This document shows, piece by piece, positions 34,540 to 46,860 of a DNA stretch of 64,000 nucleotides. The DNA comes from Blumeriella jaapii (taxonomy: Eukaryota > Ascomycota > Leotiomycetes > Helotiales > Drepanopezizaceae): assembly GCA_009599575.1 (NCBI GenBank), contig VWND01000047.1, forward strand, positions 33,320-97,319, in the 5' to 3' direction. The notes beneath the pieces are model-generated. The model had not been told where the DNA came from and did not search any database. It saw only the letters and a program-made list of their open reading frames with translations. A program made the position numbers and the translations under genes. The stretch's first letter is position 1. Every line of letters begins with the position of its first letter.

Positions 34540-37500
34540 CTATTTTCCCGTCCGAAAAAAGCGCGCCCTTATACTTTTATTTATTAATACGTCGCTATTT
34601 AAATAATCGTACGAATTTAAACTTTCGGAATACGCTTTCAGCCAATTTATAAGTTTTGCAACAAAACCGAGAAACTTTTTATACGCCAAATAAAAATCGC
34701 GCGTTTTCGGAAAAGCGTATATAAAATCGAACGCGAAATATTACGTAAAATCTTTATTTAAATTTATTTAAAAAGCTTTGTATTAAAAAGTTTTCCGCTG
34801 CATTCGATAAGCGATTAATTTTTCGATTTCGTATTTAAGCTTATTAATTATATTAATAAATTCAAAAGCTAAATTAACCTGATTTAAAAGCGCGTCGTCA
34901 GCTGTTTTACGCAATCGACTAGCGTAAAAACTAAATATACGTTTATAATATCAAAAAGGTTTAATTTAAAAGCGTTATCGAAAATTTTGGCTATAATTTT
35001 AAAAAAGCCGTTTATAAAATTATCGAGTTTACGGAAAAGCCGAAAGGTCGGAAATAAACGCATATCGAATTATACGTAATCGCTAACGTTAAAATCGATC
35101 GCGCGGCGAGATTTATTCGCATTTTTTTTTATTTTGTCGTAGGCTTATTAAAAGTGCGATTTGGCGAGGTTTTAAACGTCGTAATGGCGGCGAGCGTACG
35201 CACGAGCTTCGTTCGCGTTTAATTTGTGTAAAAAATTTTTTAAAAAAAAGTATCGAATTTTCAGTTTTAATTAATATAAAAAATATAATCGTATATAATT
35301 TCAAAAAATAAAAGGCCATTTAGACTTTCGTGAAAAAAAACTATTTAAGCGAAATTTATTTTTAAAAAAAATTCGTTCTAATCGTTTTAATAAAAGTTTA
35401 CGAAGGGTCGAAAGCGTTTTTACAAATATTAGTTGTAAATCTCGGTTTAACCGTCGGTTTCGGAATAAACGGCTATCGAAAGCTTTAGTTGCGTATCGGG
35501 TATTTTGTTTAATTCAGACCAGAAAATAAATTAATATTAAAGGCCACGATCGCTAATAATATTTTTTAAAAAGCCAAAATACTTATATACGTGGAATATA
35601 TATAATTTAATAAAACTTCGAGCGTCGATATTTTTATAATAAAAAATCGAAATAGCTTGCTTAAAAAAGCGATTTATAATTACGAATACGTTACCGTAAT
35701 CGTATTTATTTTTGTTAAAATTACAAAAATTTATTATAACGTACTTTTAAAAAAAATTAAAAACAGAAAAAAGCTGAAAAAAGCCGGAGCGTTTATTTTT
35801 TAAAATAAAGTTTTTTCGATAAGCGTAGCAGTTGCGATAATATTATATTATAAAAGCTGTTATATTTCGCTAATAATATTGGTTCGAAAGCAATTGCGTA
35901 ATTTTGCGAACGTTAAAATAAGCGATAGAAATTTGATCGTGTATTTTTCGTACGAAGGCCAAACGAAAATAATCGACGTTTAAAACTATTAGGCGACCGT
36001 AATATAACAGCAGATCGCTTTTAAATATATACGAAATATTATAATCGTCGTTTTTCTTCGTAGCGTTTCGCATAGCTTTTTTTCGAAAAGCTATTAAACT
36101 GCTAGCTATACGATTAGCGTAGAAAATTTGGTTAACGATACGAAATAGGAAAAAAAATCAGCTATTTCAACGATAAAAACAGTTATTTCGAAAGACGTAA
36201 AAAATCGAAGTTTTTTAATTAAAAAGCGGTGATCGATTTGATTTGTTCGGAAAAAAAATTTGCAAACGCTAAATGCGTTTAAAAAAGTTTTAGCGATCGA
36301 ATTCGTTCGTACGACGTATTAATACGTTAATTAAAAAATTGTGTTTATTTGATTTATATGTAATAAAAAAGTTGTAATCGGCGAAAAGCTCGGCTTAGCG
36401 TGCTTGTCGAGCGTTTAAAAGTTTGAAAATCATAAAATACCTTAAAATTTTATAATTAATAATAATTTTGATTTAATAAATTAAGCTAATTAATTTAGCA
36501 CGAAAATTGCTTAAAATTCTTACGATTACGAGTATTGTTTTGTCGTATACGACGTAGTTTAGCTTTGCGAAAATTATAATTTTGCTAAAATAAGCGATTA
36601 AAAGCTAATCGTTATTATAGAATTGCGAAAGCACAAAGGCTATTACGCCGTTTAAAGCGTTAATTTTTAATATATAAAAAAAATCTTGCCTGTAATATTA
36701 TAAAACTAATATAATAATAAAAATTAATATAAAAAATCGAAATTTTTTTAATATTTAAAAGTGAAACTGTAAAAAACGTTAGCCTTAGTTAAATAAACTA
36801 AAGGTTTTGCAATTATACCGTAATTTCGAATAAAACGTCGGTAAAAATTACAAAAACCAAAAAAGCTTTGTATACTTTTTATAATAGTAGAAGGCTTTTA
36901 ATGAACGATTACAAAAACTTTTTTTAGATTTATTTTTAAGCTTTTAATCGAAATAATATAACTTAAATAACGGGTTAGAATAACCTTCAATTCAAATTTT
37001 CGAATATCGGCCTGTAATTTAGCGTTAACGAGCTTTTAAAGTATTTTGCGAACGTATATAACGTATTTTAATAAATCGGACGAATAAATAAAAATATTAT
37101 TTAAATATGCAATACAAAAATCGTTTAAATAATCGAAAAAAACGTCGTTTATATAAGGTTGATAAATTGCGAGTTTATTAATAAAGCCAAAAAATAGCAC
37201 TTTGCATTTATAAACGCCGTAACGCGTACGAAACGTCGTTAATTTTTTATTAACGGAGTTTATTCGAATTTTTTGAAAAATTTAACGAATATCGAGCTTC
37301 GTAAAAATTCGCGCTTTCGAAAAACGAGCAAAGGTTTTATCGATAAAAAAAAAAATAGCGATTTTTACAAATAACGTTATAAAAAGCTCGATAATCGATA
37401 CAAAAACGTAATAAACCGTCGGATTTTTTAGCGAAAAGCATTAAAGCAGCGAAAAAAGCGATAAAAAAATCGACAAAGCTTTTATTAAAATTCTTTTGCA

Positions 37501-38655
37501 AATAAGTTTTAATAATTTCCAATTTTAAAATCGATATTTTATATAAAAAAGTGTATTTCAGCTTTTTTTTTACTTATAATAAGCTCGATCTTATAATCGT
37601 AAAGCCGGTAAAAAGATAGCTCGTTATTAACGGCTTTAAAAAACACGTATTCGAGGTTTTTTAACTCCGAAGAAAGAAATTCGAAAAAAGTTTTATTCGA
37701 AGTTAGCTTTGCTAAATTAATTAAAAAAGTCGAAATCGATATTTCGTTGATTTTAAAACGTTCGAAAAAACTGTAAAATTAGGTTTTAAAAAAATATTAT
37801 ACGTAAAATCGTTTAGTATTTTGTCGATTTCGTATAAAAAGGTTAAAAACACTTCAACTGCTTTTTTTTTAAAAATCAGCTTAAAAGCGTATATAATTAT
37901 TTGGCAAATGGAAATTAAATAAATCGTAGATTAAAAAACTCGTTTTCGAATTAATCGTTTGAAAGGTTTAAAAAATAGATTATTTAAATTATTAGTTATA
38001 TTAAGCTAAAACGCCATCGCGGCGAAAGTTTTTCTTCGGTTTTTAATATAACTGTTTTTCGTAAAACGAAAAAAGCTGTTTTAACGAAAGGAAAAAAAAA
38101 AAAAAGAAAAAGAAACAAAAAAAAAAAAGGATCGGCAGCCTGGAAAAATGGTGGTATGATTTTCCAAATTATTTTATTAGCGTTGCTATTGAAATTAGCA
38201 CCGCGAATAAAATTCGACCTTTTCGCGCTTCGCACAGCGTCGTAAATCTGCCACAATTGGTCAAAGTTTTTATTACGTTTTACAGCGTTGTTTTAATAAC
38301 GAAATTAAATTTTTCGGAGGTGCAAATAAAAAATTTTAATCCAACGAACGTAAAAAGCTATGGAAAAATAAGATTTCGGCTAATAAAGCTTGCGTTTATT
38401 ACAATTTAATAAAACTTAGTATTCGGCCAACCAAGCTTTTTCTAGAATTATATTATAATTTCCGAAATTATTAATTAAAAAAAATAAACGATTATATTCG
38501 ATTATTAATAATAAAATTAAAAAGCGTAAAATATATAATCAAATGGCCACGAGTTTTATTATACTTTTTTTTATAAAAAAAAAAGCCGGAAATAATTAAA
38601 TCAAAAGTTAAAAAAAAAAAAAAAAAAAAAAACTTAATTAACGCCGAATCGATTA
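34540..38655 (-). pseudogene. Protease (part)-RT-RNase H-integrase-chromodomain of copy 2d
   Basis: Same protein as at 29620-33397, reversed. Protease remnant and WLAEY (about 38450-38430, uninterrupted here). A well-kept linker, LWQIYDAVRSAKRSNFIRG, lies at 38256-38200 and keeps Trp codons lost elsewhere. RT at about 37520-36770: LQKNFNKSFVDFF, LLRFCIDYRAFYNV. RNase H at about 36680-36320, integrase 36070-35200 including DLLLYYGRLIVLNVDYFRLAFVRKIHDQIS at 36010-35920 (remnant of the zinc-binding region). Chromodomain about 34860-34690. A 61-codon and several other short open pieces survive. No function. Confidence 0.88.
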
Positions 38656-38921
38656 TGTGACGACTCACTCTTTTGCCACCTCTCGTGTCACCCCAGGAAC
38701 TACGTGTAGCTGCAAGCTCCCTGTTCTTCTGATGGGTCTTTTATTAACTGTGGAAATTATTTACATATATAAGGCTTTTTTTTTAGCAACTTTTGCTTTT
38801 TGCAATTATTGATTTTAAATAAATATTTTTATTACAAAACCAAAAACTCGTTTTTTATATTATATAAATACGGCGATCAATTGATTGATTTCCTAGCTTT
38901 CCGATTAATTAAATCGTTATA
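38656..38921 (+). repeat. 5' LTR of copy 2e
   Basis: 266 bp, TGTGACGACTCACTC...CGTTATA. The first 90 bp are unmutated even though the DNA to its left is a heavily mutated repeat. Confidence 0.92.
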
Positions 38922-40405
38922 TTATTAATAATTTCTTTTTTTACGCTAGGGACGGCGTAAAATTTTTTCCTTCGAATTTTTTACGGGTTATACCAAAATG
39001 ATCGACCGGTCGTAAAAAAGCTTATTTTCGCATTTCGCGAAAAATAACTTTTGTTTAACGATTTTTTTTTTAGCAAAGCTTTTCAGCTTTTGCTATTATA
39101 TTTTAACCCTTTTTTTTAATCAGCGAAAAAGCAGCTTTTTTCAGAAGCTTTTTTTTTAAAAAAACAGTTTTTTTCCCGAGGAAAGAAAAATAAAAGAAAA
39201 AGCAAAGCGCGAATTATTTCGCTTGCTATTTTTTTTTTGCAGCTTAGCGTTGAAAGCGTTTATTTAAGATTTTTGCAAAATCAACAAAAAAAGCGCAAAA
39301 GCGTAAATAACAAGTTTTGAAAATTATACGACTGCGATAAACTTTTTAATTAAAGCGTTTAGTAAAATCTATCGAACGTGCTTTTGCTAATCGCGAATCT
39401 GCTGTTTTTTTTTTTTCGCAACGTTTTATTTTAATTAACAAACGTTGTAAATTAATTTTTACGCTTTTCGCTAACTTTTTTTAAATCTTTTTTTAACGGC
39501 CAAAACTTTAGCGCGCTTTTTGAACGCTATGATTTCCATTTATTTGCTGATTTTCGATTAGCTCGTATAAAGCGCGTTTCGAATTTTAAATTTAAGCTGA
39601 ATAATAATATAAATTACAAAACACGCTATTAAAAAATTAAAATTTTTAATATTTTCGAATTTTACTACGATTATTTCGCTAGCGATCGATTTCGCAAAAA
39701 CTATATATTCGATTAAATCGAAAGCGTAGCAAAAAAGCTTTTTATTTCGCGTATTTTAAACCGTTTCGATTTTATATTTTTCGAAAAATTAATAAAAAAG
39801 GTCGCCGATTTTCTGGCCGATTTTTTAAACGTTTAAAAAGCGGAAAACGAATTCAAAATGTGTGTAATAAATACGTACGACGATTTTTAGCGTTTTTATC
39901 TGCGATTTTTCAATTTCGCAGCGAACGCTTAAATACGAACTGACAAATAGCTTCGGAACGCTTTTCGCGATAAAATATTAAAACGTTTACGAAAAAAGTT
40001 GCATTTGAAATAAGCGCGTACAACGACTTTTAAAAATTGGCTTATCGCCGTTCGATAAAAAAAACAAAATCAGTTGGTTAAACGAATTTTATAAGCGAAC
40101 CGCTTTTTAATCAAATTTATTATTTATTAAAATGGTAGGTTTTTAACCAAAGCATATTACGAGTCAAATCGTACGTACGAAAATCGTTCAAATGTTTTAT
40201 AAGCTTTTTTTTAGTCTTTCTTTTTTTTTTTTTTTTTTTTTTTTACGCCAAAACGCTTTTTTTAGCGTTTTTTTCTTTTTCGATCGGACCAACGACAGCG
40301 TTCGTTTTTTATTTTTATATTATCAGAAAGTTTAAAAAAGCCAATTTGCACGATTCTTTACGGGCCGATTTTCGGTTTTATTCAAAAGCTTTTTTAAGCT
40401 GATAA
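38922..40405 (+). pseudogene. Leader and gag of copy 2e
   Basis: Leader 38922-39560, then the same Gag capsid remnant as at 26100-26730 (ENEFKM at about 39850, FYLRFFNFVANA-like at 39900, KNWLIAVR at 40030). A 24-base T run lies near 40220-40245. More mutated than copy 2b. Interrupted at 40405. Confidence 0.72.
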
Positions 40406-40674
40406 TATAAAACGGTGATACCTTGTATTAATGGGAGTTGATAGTTTTAGCTATGGTCGAGGCATGGACCTTTCCGAGACCCTCTGCCATTGATTATTTT
40501 CAACAGGTATAAGAGCAAAGCACTCCTTTAAATAGTACTATAGGTACGCAGTTTAATTTATATTTTTACTTATTTTTTTTTTTTTTTTTTTTCAGTTTTT
40601 TTTAGGGATTTTTTAGATTATTTTATTTATCGATATATGGCCGTATTAGTTTGGTTTTTTTATTTACTTTTATA
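40406..40674 (+). repeat. 5' LTR of family 1, copy 2
   Basis: 269 bp, TATAAAACGGTG...CTTTTATA (TG and CA ends changed by RIP). Outer left half well kept (TTAATGGGAGTTG, CCCTCTGCCATTG), inner right half mutated. Confidence 0.92.
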
Positions 40675-40676
40675 TT

Positions 40677-40696
40677 TGGTGATTTACGCAGGGATT
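40677..40696 (+). promoter_or_regulatory. Primer binding site of family 1, copy 2
   Basis: TGGTGATTTACGCAGGGATT starts two bases after the LTR. Its complement fits a tRNA 3' end: CCA, discriminator A, acceptor GTAAATC, T-stem CCTGC preceded by ...AATC of the T-loop. The same site, RIP-altered, is at 53731-53750 (minus) in copy 3. I cannot name the tRNA. Confidence 0.8.
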
Positions 40697-40962
40697 TAAA
40701 CTTCGGTGTTTCGTTTTTATATATTCGCCGATGCATTTTTTATAATCGCAGTTAAGGTCGATTTCGATATTTCGCTATTACGGCTTAAAAAACCTTTTAT
40801 ATAGTGTTATTCGCAGTTATATTATATAAAAAAATTTTAATAGCTTTTTTTATTTTGCGTATAATTATTAGATTATAAAAATATAATATATTTCAGAAAC
40901 GTTTGAAATTACGGTCAGGCAATTTTAAACCGTGCGAAATTTAAAATTCGAAAGTCGCTCTT

Positions 40963-42746
40963 TTGTTTAAAAATAATAAATCGAATATTGATTCGTACGC
41001 TTCGACCGCTGCGTTCGGTTTTTTTAAATTAGATTTTTTTTGGTTAAACGCTTGGCGAGAATTTAATTTTTTGATTTTACGCTTTGTGATTATGGCAATT
41101 ATAATTTGCGGCTTTTTATTAAAAGTAGTAAGGAGATGGCTGTACGTGTATTGGCCTGAGTTACGGAATATCGAGACCGTGGATTATATAATAATATTAT
41201 ATTAATTTAATTAATTTATTAAAAAATAAGTTTTTAATATATTATTTAAATGTTTGGACGTAATTTTATTTTATTTAATTTTTTTAGAAAACACAAAGAC
41301 TTTTTTGATAGCTTTTTTATTAAAAACGATTTTTTTTATATTAAAAACTTTTAATTTGCAATTTCAGAAAAAAACTTATTTATTTAATTTAAACTTTACC
41401 AACACTTTTATTAATATCATGGACAACGACGCTTTTCGTTTTTTTATGCGAGGCCGTATGCCTTTTTCTGACTTTTTTGGTGCATTTTTATTTATTAGCG
41501 CCAACGTTACCGATTTTATCGAGAAATATAAAGAAATTTGTAAGGATTTCGGAGTTTTTGAAATTGAGATGTTCGATAAACTTTTTCGCTATTGTGATTT
41601 AATTATTAAAAATATTATTAAGTCGATAAATAAATAAAAGATTATTAGGGCTCGAAATTGGCGTAAACTAATTAAAGCTTTGAAATCGGAATTCCGGGAT
41701 TACGATCGCTAATAAATTCGCGATATTATCGCTTTTTTTAAATAGTTTGTTATAATAATTCGCTAAGCCAAAAAACTTAAGACTTATTATCGTATTTATA
41801 CGAGAGTTTTTAACGTTTTCGTTAATAAAAAGGTTTTAAGCGAGGTTGAGCAAAAAAGATTGTTTTTACTTGGCTTTTTAATTAGCATTCGCAATAAAAT
41901 TATTAAGCATTTTAAGATTAATAAATAAGATTTTGAAATTTTCGATTAGTATTTTAAATTTGTAAAATTCGTTTTTAAATAAAATTAAAGCGAACGTATT
42001 ATCGAAATTATAAATTAAAAGAAATCTTTTTTTTTTATTTATAAAAAAAACGTGGAAGCTTTAATACAGGAATATACTCAGCTACTAAAAGTTACCGAGA
42101 TCGCTAAAAAACAGCCAGTTATTATATTATTTAATTATTTTGCAAAATTTATTGGCTTGGAAAAGCTTAATAAAAATATCGAAACTTTCGTATTAAAATT
42201 TATCGATATTAAAATTCAAGAATTTTAAAGCAAAGTCGAAAGTTTTATGCAATAGCAGAAGAAACTTTTTTACGTTAATTCGGATAATAAAAACGATTAA
42301 AATAGCTTTTATAACAATTATTTTTTTTAAAATGCGCGAAGCGATTAATTTCGCTAAGCTATCGTAAAAATAATGGCTGCCTAATGGCAATCTTTTCGTG
42401 CTAGCGATTAGAATCAGCGAAATATTAATTATAATAACGATTATTAAAGGAAAAAAGGAAATTAACGCGGGAATTAGAATCGCGGCTATTAAAATGATAA
42501 AAGTAATTATTAAAACAGATTTCGTGGCTTTAAATATGGATTTTGTGATAATAAAGAAATTTATTGCGAAAAATTTTATATTCGCTCAAAATGCAAAGCA
42601 TTTAATTTTTGTATAAATAATAAAGTTTGTTATATTAATAAATACGAAGCGATTTGCCTCGGATCGACGGAAGCAGAAATAAGCTTTTTTAATAAAGTTG
42701 AAAATCAAAGCTGGCTGAATATTATTCGCTTAAAAGTAAGAAGTAC
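40963..42746 (+). pseudogene. gag of family 1, copy 2 (5' part, N-terminus present)
   Basis: The likely start is ATG 40963 (MFKNNKSNIDSY), open for 80 codons here and at 53464 in copy 3. The segment includes a hydrophobic run, LILRFVIMAIIICGFLL. Three CAA-to-TAA stops then lead in frame towards a second ATG at 41419 (MDNDAFRFFMRG), which could be the true start of capsid; a one-base T-run deletion near 41230 separates the two in this copy but not in copy 3. Capsid: FIEKYKEICKDFGVFE, ARNWRKLIKALKSEFRDYDR, KRLFLLGFLISIRNKI. A Gln/Asn/Arg-rich stretch and a Cys cluster (about 42560-42610) follow. Broken at 42746. Confidence 0.8.
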
Positions 42747-43013
42747 TGTAAAAGTAGATAGAAAAACCAGACTGATACGGCCATATGTCGGTGGGTAAGA
42801 TAGTCTAGGGAATTTCTAGAAAAGACTGAAAAAAGAAAAAGAAAAATAAATAAAGGTATGAATTGAACTGCGTGCTTATAATATTATTTAAAAGAATGCT
42901 TTGTTTTTATATCTGTTGAAAATAATCAGTAGCAAAAGGTTTCGAAAGGGTTTATGCCTCGATCATAACTAAAACTACCAACTTTTATTAATACAAAATA
43001 TTACCGTTTTATA
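42747..43013 (-). repeat. 3' LTR of family 1, copy 3
   Basis: 267 bp, TGTAAAAGTAGATAG...CCGTTTTATA on the plus strand. The left (outer) end is well kept (CATATGTCGGTGGGTAAG); the right (inner) end is mutated. Confidence 0.93.
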
Positions 43014-43139
43014 TTCTATCCTAAATAATATACGTAATCGTTTTTAACTACGATTAAAAAAAAACATAATTTTAATAAATGCAATTTAATTTATCTTATA
43101 TAATTTAAAAACCAATTAATCAAAAACCGAACTTTTTAG
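43014..43139. other. 3' untranslated tail of copy 3
   Basis: Reverse complement of the tail at 9551-9684; nothing else seen. Confidence 0.5.
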
Positions 43140-46100
43140 TCCTATACTTCTTCGGTCTTTTAACCCGTTTTTAGCCTTTTTGCCGTTAGCTTCTGCGAAG
43201 AAATAGCGTTTCGCTTATCGTTTAAATTATTTTGTTTATTTTGCTTTTTTAAAAAATAGCTCGATAAAATATTAATCGAGATATCGTTTAAATTTACGAA
43301 CGTTTTGATAGCTTTTTCGTCGATAATATTATTAAGCGTCGCCGCGACAAATGCTTTTTACGATTTTTCTTCGTAAATAATAAATTTCAGCTTCTAAACG
43401 TGATTCTACGCTTTACAAAAGGCGCTGAAAAGTCTTGTATTAAAATCGTGGAAATCATCGATTAATTCGTCGTAATTAAACCCGATTAACGCTTTTGCTT
43501 CGCGTAAAATTAATAAGTCGGATTACGATTGTTTACCGACGAATGCTTTTAAAAAGGCTCCGAAATCTGTAAAAAAAACTATTTTACGAAATGGTTCGAA
43601 AATAATCGTTTGCAATCGAAACTACCGAAAATATTATAATTGTTTTCGCCGCAATACAAATAGTATTAGATTGCTTATCGAATTATCGTTTTCGAAATAG
43701 TTTCTGTATTTCTGCGCCGTATAATTATTCGAATAAATTAGCATCGCGCCGTCGGTTTTTAGATTATGAATCTGACGAAAACCTTTTGCTTAATCGAAAA
43801 GCTGACAAAAATTATTTTATTTTCTATTCCGTAGCTTTCGGTTTTGTAATCCGATAAAATAGCCGAGGCTATTATTTTAAACGCGCTGAAATACGAAAAA
43901 GCTGAGCCTTTTTAAATGGTTTTAATTAGCTTGGCGTCGTAGTATAATTGCAAATAAGCTTCGATTATTTCCGAATTATATACGAAAGCAGGCAAAACGT
44001 AATAATCGAAAATAGCGTCGATAAAATTTTCGATTTTTTTTTTTTTTTAAAAATCGGCGATATCGAATTTTATAATTATAATACGATCGGGACCAACGAG
44101 GCCTAAAGCGATCGGAACGTTAAAATAAATTACGAGGCGGCAGTTTTCGAAATTTCGAATAATTAAAGCAGCAAGGTAAAGGCCGGGATGCATTTTGAAA
44201 GCTTATTAAATAAAACTGTAAAGCATATTAGCGAAAAAGATTATAGGCGCTTTTTGGGTTTTAACTAATCGAAAATAATATTTATATATAACTATTTTTT
44301 TTTTTATAAAATGCAGCAATAGCTTGTTTTTTCCGTTATAAAACCTTACGTAATTAACGAATTCGCAGCTTAATTTAAATAAACTTTAAAATATACTTTC
44401 GGTCGAAAAGCTAGAAAAGTCGGCTTTTAAAAATACTCGTTGCTTCTATTTTTTTACGTTTTAATCGAGCTTTATAATCGCGCTGAAAGTTTTAAAATTT
44501 GTTTTAAAATTTACGTAGCCCAAATAAACTTTAATACGTACTTAAATAGTTTTCGTAATTTTTCGTCGAAATATAAATTAGTTATTAAAATCAATTTCGA
44601 ACACGTCGTAATCCGAATTTTTAATAACAGCGAATCGATTAGCGAAGCCGATAACGTCGACTTTTTTTGTAATTAAATCGCAATACGCCGCGTAATAACA
44701 TACGTAAAAATGGCAGAACTTGCCGTCTTTTTTAATATTAACGTTATTCGTAAAAACGAAATTAAAAAATCGGAGTTTTTCAACGAAGAAAAATTCGAAT
44801 AAAAACGGATCATCGTTTTCAAAAGTCTTTTTTATCTGTTTTAGCGTATTATATTTGCAGTTTTCCGAAAAAAGCTTAATTTAGTTTTCGTTCGAAGCAA
44901 AAAAAAAAAAGCTGACGGATTTATTTGATTTTTGTATAAAAGTATCGAAGTAAAACTTCTGAATCGTTTCGTCGTCGAAAGCGAGCGTTTTAAATAAAAT
45001 AATTTGATTTTGCGTTTTGCGTAATTTTTTCCGTAATAATTTCGATATTTTTTTTTAGGTTTTTTCGGTCGAATCGCGCAATAATCGAAATTTTAAATGC
45101 TTTTATTAAAATCTGAAATATTAGCGGTGAAAATACGGCGTTTTTAAACGCAGCAAGCGTTTCTGATGTTTGCGTATTTAATTTCGAAAAGTTAGATTCA
45201 AAATCGTTTGGATTTTTTTTTTTCGAAATGCCGGCGTTTTTTAAATTTAATTTCGTAAAATCGTCGCGTTTTTTATTAATTGACTTAAAGCTTATAGCTC
45301 GGCGTCGATTTCCGGCTGTTTTTATTCGCGGTGCTTTTTTTGCTGGCGACGTAAATAATTTTTTTTTTCGAATAAAAAAAATTTCGGAAATATCGGCGCG
45401 TTTTTTTACGTTTTTTGTTTTTACTTTTTCCGGAATTGTTTTTATAAGTATAATAGGTTTTTTGTATTCGAATAAGCGGTTATTTATTATTACGCTTTTG
45501 GTTTCGTTTTCGAATTCGTTTTCGATAATTGAAAATAAAAGTCGTCGAATTATTTTAGCTATTTTAAAAGTATTAATTGCCACCGCGTATATCTTTTCGA
45601 ATTAAACGAAAATAATATTAGCTTTTTCGTTTTTTTCGTCGTCGTAAATTTAAAATATCGGAATGGCGTCGTTTTTTTTCTTCGATATAAAAATACCGCA
45701 TTTAACAACGCTTAGTTTTTTGCTTTAAAAAAAAATCAAACTTAAAGTTTCGCAGCCGATTAAAACTTTTTTTAGCGATTGCATAGCGTCGTCGATTAAT
45801 TTGCAAACAGCTGTAAAAAAGCTTGTGAATCTGCGGGCCTTTAGATTATTAGCTTTTAGAACTTATACCTTAAAAATATAAGCGTTTAGTATTTATATTT
45901 TTTTTTCGTAAGGGTAATAGTTTCGAAAAAGCGAGCGAAATGCCGAAATAGAATAACACCGGTAATTTTGCTAAAAACGTATTTTTAAATATCCTTTTTT
46001 CGTTAATTTAACAAAAAGCGCAAAATCCGGTTTATTATTTTTTTTTTGTTATCTCGAGCTTTTTTTGCTTCGGCGAAAGCTTTTAAAGCGTTATTATAAT

Positions 46101-46370
46101 TTAACAAAAATTTGTCGTAATCAAAACTTTTGCGAACGAATTCAGCTTTAACGAAGCTTTTGTAATCGAATAAAAATTCGTTAACGTTTTTAATTATTAT
46201 ATCGAATTATTTTATAAATGTTTTTACGAAAACTGCTTATTAATCTGAAATGGCGGCATTATATACTTGCTTAAATTCGGAAAAATTGCGTATAATAGTT
46301 TTGTTTCAGAATAAATTAAAAATAAATTTGCTAGATTTAGCAACGCTTTGCTTAAAAAAACGATATAATA
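43140..46370 (-). pseudogene. Unidentified extra ORF of family 1, copy 3
   Basis: Same frame as 6331-9550. The best-kept stretch is 45583-44990, 197 codons without a stop: MAINTFKIAKIIRRLLFS, SVIINNRLFEYKKPI, IPEKVKTKNVKKRADISE, KKAPRIKTAGNRRRAISF, NDFESNFSKLNTQTSETLAAF. A one-base slip at about 44990 takes it on into FDDETIQKFYFDTF and ASNEN, suggesting that the whole is one protein. The C-terminus is again AKRLKTG-like. On the opposite strand 45228-45605 is also open; it is a shadow. No family recognised. The middle section is rich in charged residues and was probably acidic before G-to-A changes. Confidence 0.7.
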
Positions 46371-46860
46371 TCGATAGGTTTATTAATTAAAAAAATATAT
46401 TATATTTATTAAAAAGTAATTGGGAAAAAGTACGAAAACTATAAGGTATTTATATTCAAAAGCCACGGAAATCCGCATACTATTTTTTTAATAAATTATA
46501 ACTGTTTAAATAGGCATCCGTTTAAAACAACGAAAAAAATAAATAATACAAAAAGTAGCAAATAATAAAATGCATAAAAAATAGTTTTCGTAAAATATAC
46601 GAGCAATATAAATATATCAAATATACGGCTTAAATATATACAAAGCTTTTGTTTTAATAAACAAAAAATACAGTTAAACAAAAAAAAGTATAATAAATAT
46701 TTTAAACAATATAAAAAAAAATTTTAAAAATAAACAATATATATTAAAACAAAAATAATAAAATAGCATATAATAAAAAAAAAACAATAAACAACAAAAA
46801 CAATAAAACAATTAATAAATAATTTTATATACACTTTTCTTTTTTTCGGTTATAAGTGGA
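46371..46860. other. Conserved AT-rich spacer, copy 3
   Basis: Reverse complement of the spacer at 5836-6330. No coding content that I trust. Confidence 0.55.

Larger units (their letters stand above)
34272..38655 (-). mobile_element. Family 2 chromovirus, 3' two thirds (copy 2d)
   Basis: Minus-strand copy: 3' LTR 34272-34539, chromodomain, integrase, RNase H, RT and part of the protease. It stops at GATTA (38651-38655), where copy 2e is inserted. In copy 2b the matching sequence goes on as ACGCATAACC, so the break is exactly at the LTR of copy 2e. The remaining 5' part is not in the window. Confidence 0.9.
38656..40405 (+). mobile_element. Family 2 element, 5' part (copy 2e)
   Basis: 5' LTR 38656-38921 and gag to 40405, where the family 1 LTR begins. 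It aligns with 25187-26930 of copy 2b. The break is at AAGCTGATAA; copy 2b continues there as ATATAAACG. The rest of copy 2e is not in the window. Confidence 0.9.
40406..42746 (+). mobile_element. Family 1 element, copy 2, 5' part (outer element)
   Basis: 5' LTR, primer site, leader and gag. Interrupted at 42746 by the minus-strand copy 42747-54019; it resumes at 54024. The tetranucleotide GTAC stands on both sides of the insert (42743-42746 and 54020-54023). With the insert removed the outer element is 11,290 bp, against 11,273 bp for the inner one. The left flank is copy 2e gag. Confidence 0.93.

Noticed and set aside
40206..40250. Long poly-T runs here and at 25715-25740, 62863-62899
   Set aside because: Homopolymers within element leaders and LTRs; treated as slippage products or assembly-sensitive tracts, not as signals.
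44440..44676. A 78-codon antisense frame, repeated at 61281-61045
   Set aside because: Mirror of the sense segment YDVFEIDF; same reasoning as above.
45228..45605. A 125-codon open frame opposite the extra ORF, also open at 60495-60133 (minus) and 63546-63923 (plus)
   Set aside because: It is antisense to the better-supported sense frame. Sense-strand C-to-T changes create few stops in this antisense phase, so conservation of openness follows from base composition. No start context or motif supports it.
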